Part shown: positions 5,816 to 6,557 of the stretch, piece after piece
Numbering within the stretch: position 1 is the first letter of the stretch
How the letters are laid out: each line of letters begins with the position of its first letter
Notes under the pieces: model-generated
Database searches by the model: none
What the model was told of the DNA's origin: nothing
Seen by the model: the letters and a program-made list of their open reading frames with translations, nothing else
NCBI GenBank assembly: GCA_009922885.1
Contig: RFUP01000129.1
Location: 1 to 6,557, forward strand
Direction of reading: 5' to 3'
From: Paracoccaceae bacterium
GTDB taxonomy: Bacteria > Pseudomonadota > Alphaproteobacteria > Rhodobacterales > Rhodobacteraceae
DNA: 6,557 nucleotides
Program-made: the position numbers and the translations under genes

Positions 5816-6511
5816 TCAAGCGTTTGGATCGGTGCCGTGCCAATGGCCGGGCATGTCAGCGCGCGGGCCTGGGGCGCGGATGCGCGAGAGGATCGCGTTC
5901 GGGCCTGCCATGAGACCCGAGAGGAATTTATTGCCGCGCACCTGGGCTTTGAGCTTCTCGATCTGCATCACATTCTCGATGCGGCGGTCGATGAAAGCCC
6001 ATGTGGCCTCGTGCCCTTCGGACTGATCGCCGAGCCAGTAGAGCACGGTGGAACCGTAGACGGCCGAGAGCGTCGCGCGCTTTGTGTACCAGTTCACGTC
6101 GTCCGACGTGTCGCCGAGCGTGCGCCAGATCGCGTCGGCTGTGCCCCAGACGAGGCGGGCGCCGTCGGCGGCGTGTTGCGGCAGGGCAAAGAGCGTGGTG
6201 CCGCGCCGGACCGCTTCTTTATCGTCGGCGGCCTCAAGGCGGGCGCGGATGCCGAAAGCGACGCGCTCGCTGTAACGCAGGGCGGAGAGATTTTCGGCCT
6301 GCATCCGCGCGACCATGGCAGCATCGCCCCGCAGGTGATACGCGACGGCCAAATCAACCGCGCCGCGCGGGCAAAGCGCCTGCGCCACAGCCGGATCAAG
6401 GCCCGAATCGGCAATCGCGGCCACAAAGGTTTCGGGGCTCCACCCGTCGAAAGCCACGTGCAAAAGAGCGGCATCGAGGAGGCGATCGAGGTCGTTCGGG
6501 GCGGTATCCAT
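5816..6511 (-). CDS. COQ9-family protein (ubiquinone biosynthesis accessory factor)
   Basis: This is a 231-residue COQ9-family protein. In eukaryotes COQ9 binds lipid and helps COQ7 hydroxylate the ubiquinone precursor; alphaproteobacterial homologues are thought to act in the same pathway. The N-terminal part (about 5-60, LDRLLDAALLHVAFDGWSPETF) resembles the helix-turn-helix half of TetR regulators, as known for the COQ9 fold. The diagnostic block is SDDVNWYTKRATLSAVYGST (136-155), followed by VLYWLGD and the tail WAFIDRRIENVMQIEK (171-186), recognisably like mitochondrial COQ9 (NWYTRRA...). The C-terminus is a proline- and glycine-rich tail. I chose the ATG at 6511 because AAAGGG lies about 6 bases upstream; an ATG at 6517 is almost on top of that site, and a GTG at 6526 has no ribosome site. 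It heads the minus-strand group with two quinone oxidoreductases. Nothing is missing from the visible family motifs. Confidence 0.92.
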   Translation of the reverse strand: MDTAPNDLDRLLDAALLHVAFDGWSPETFVAAIADSGLDPAVAQALCPRGAVDLAVAYHLRGDAAMVARMQAENLSALRYSERVAFGIRARLEAADDKEAVRRGTTLFALPQHAADGARLVWGTADAIWRTLGDTSDDVNWYTKRATLSAVYGSTVLYWLGDQSEGHEATWAFIDRRIENVMQIEKLKAQVRGNKFLSGLMAGPNAILSRIRAPGPRADMPGHWHGTDPNA

Positions 6512-6557
6512 GGGCATCCCTTTCACTTTGAACGCACTCTAGACATTTAGGGCGGCG

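Noticed and set aside
4207..5913. A very long plus-strand open frame (568 codons) opposite the two oxidoreductase genes.
   Set aside because: It runs antisense to two genes with clear family motifs and through the hairpin element between them, has no recognisable domain, and is the type of open frame that high-GC coding DNA produces by chance on the opposite strand.
5717..6550. A 277-codon plus-strand open frame opposite the COQ9-family gene.
   Set aside because: The minus strand carries the diagnostic COQ9 block and a proper ribosome site; the plus-strand product shows no domain and overlaps two real genes.
6512..6557. A promoter for the COQ9-family gene or the start of a divergent gene.
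   Set aside because: Only 46 bases remain and no pair of boxes with acceptable spacing was found on either strand. I half expect a divergent gene such as rpsU beyond the edge from related genomes, but nothing here shows it.

Overview
The window looks like ordinary chromosome from an alphaproteobacterium, most likely of the Rhodobacteraceae (Rhodobacterales). The main pointers are a YejBEF-type peptide importer, a short H-NS-family protein of the HvrA/Spb kind, a COQ9-family ubiquinone-biosynthesis protein, GC-rich genes separated by short AT-rich gaps, and an intergenic hairpin element of a style I associate with this family. The assignment rests on gene content and remembered family sequences, not on a search.

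Left half, plus strand (1-3142): the tail of yejB, then complete yejE and yejF, each joined to the next by a 4-base ATGA overlap. Together they encode the two inner-membrane permeases and the double-cassette ATPase of a peptide ABC importer. The substrate-binding protein (YejA or equivalent) is not in view. The operon ends at a strong hairpin (3146-3173) that also serves the convergent gene.

Middle (3143-3702): an AT-rich island holding a single minus-strand gene for a 106-residue H-NS-family nucleoid protein. Its putative promoter (3617-3645) lies directly against the U-tract of the terminator that ends the upstream minus-strand gene.

Right half, minus strand (3703-6511): read in the direction of transcription, this is a COQ9-family protein, a PIG3-type NAD(P)H quinone oxidoreductase 16 bases later, then, after a 135-base gap with a terminator-like hairpin, a second quinone oxidoreductase of the Qor type. 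The COQ9 gene and the PIG3-type gene are very probably one transcription unit; qor may be read through or have its own weak promoter. The two oxidoreductases are distant members of the same zinc-free MDR superfamily. Their placement behind COQ9 suggests a quinone or redox theme, but co-function is inferred.

I see no CRISPR array, tRNA, rRNA, phage or transposon gene, and nothing that amounts to a convincing new system. The best second looks are the intergenic hairpin element, the terminator/promoter junction at the H-NS-like gene, the YejE periplasmic insert with a cysteine pair, and the COQ9-oxidoreductase cluster.
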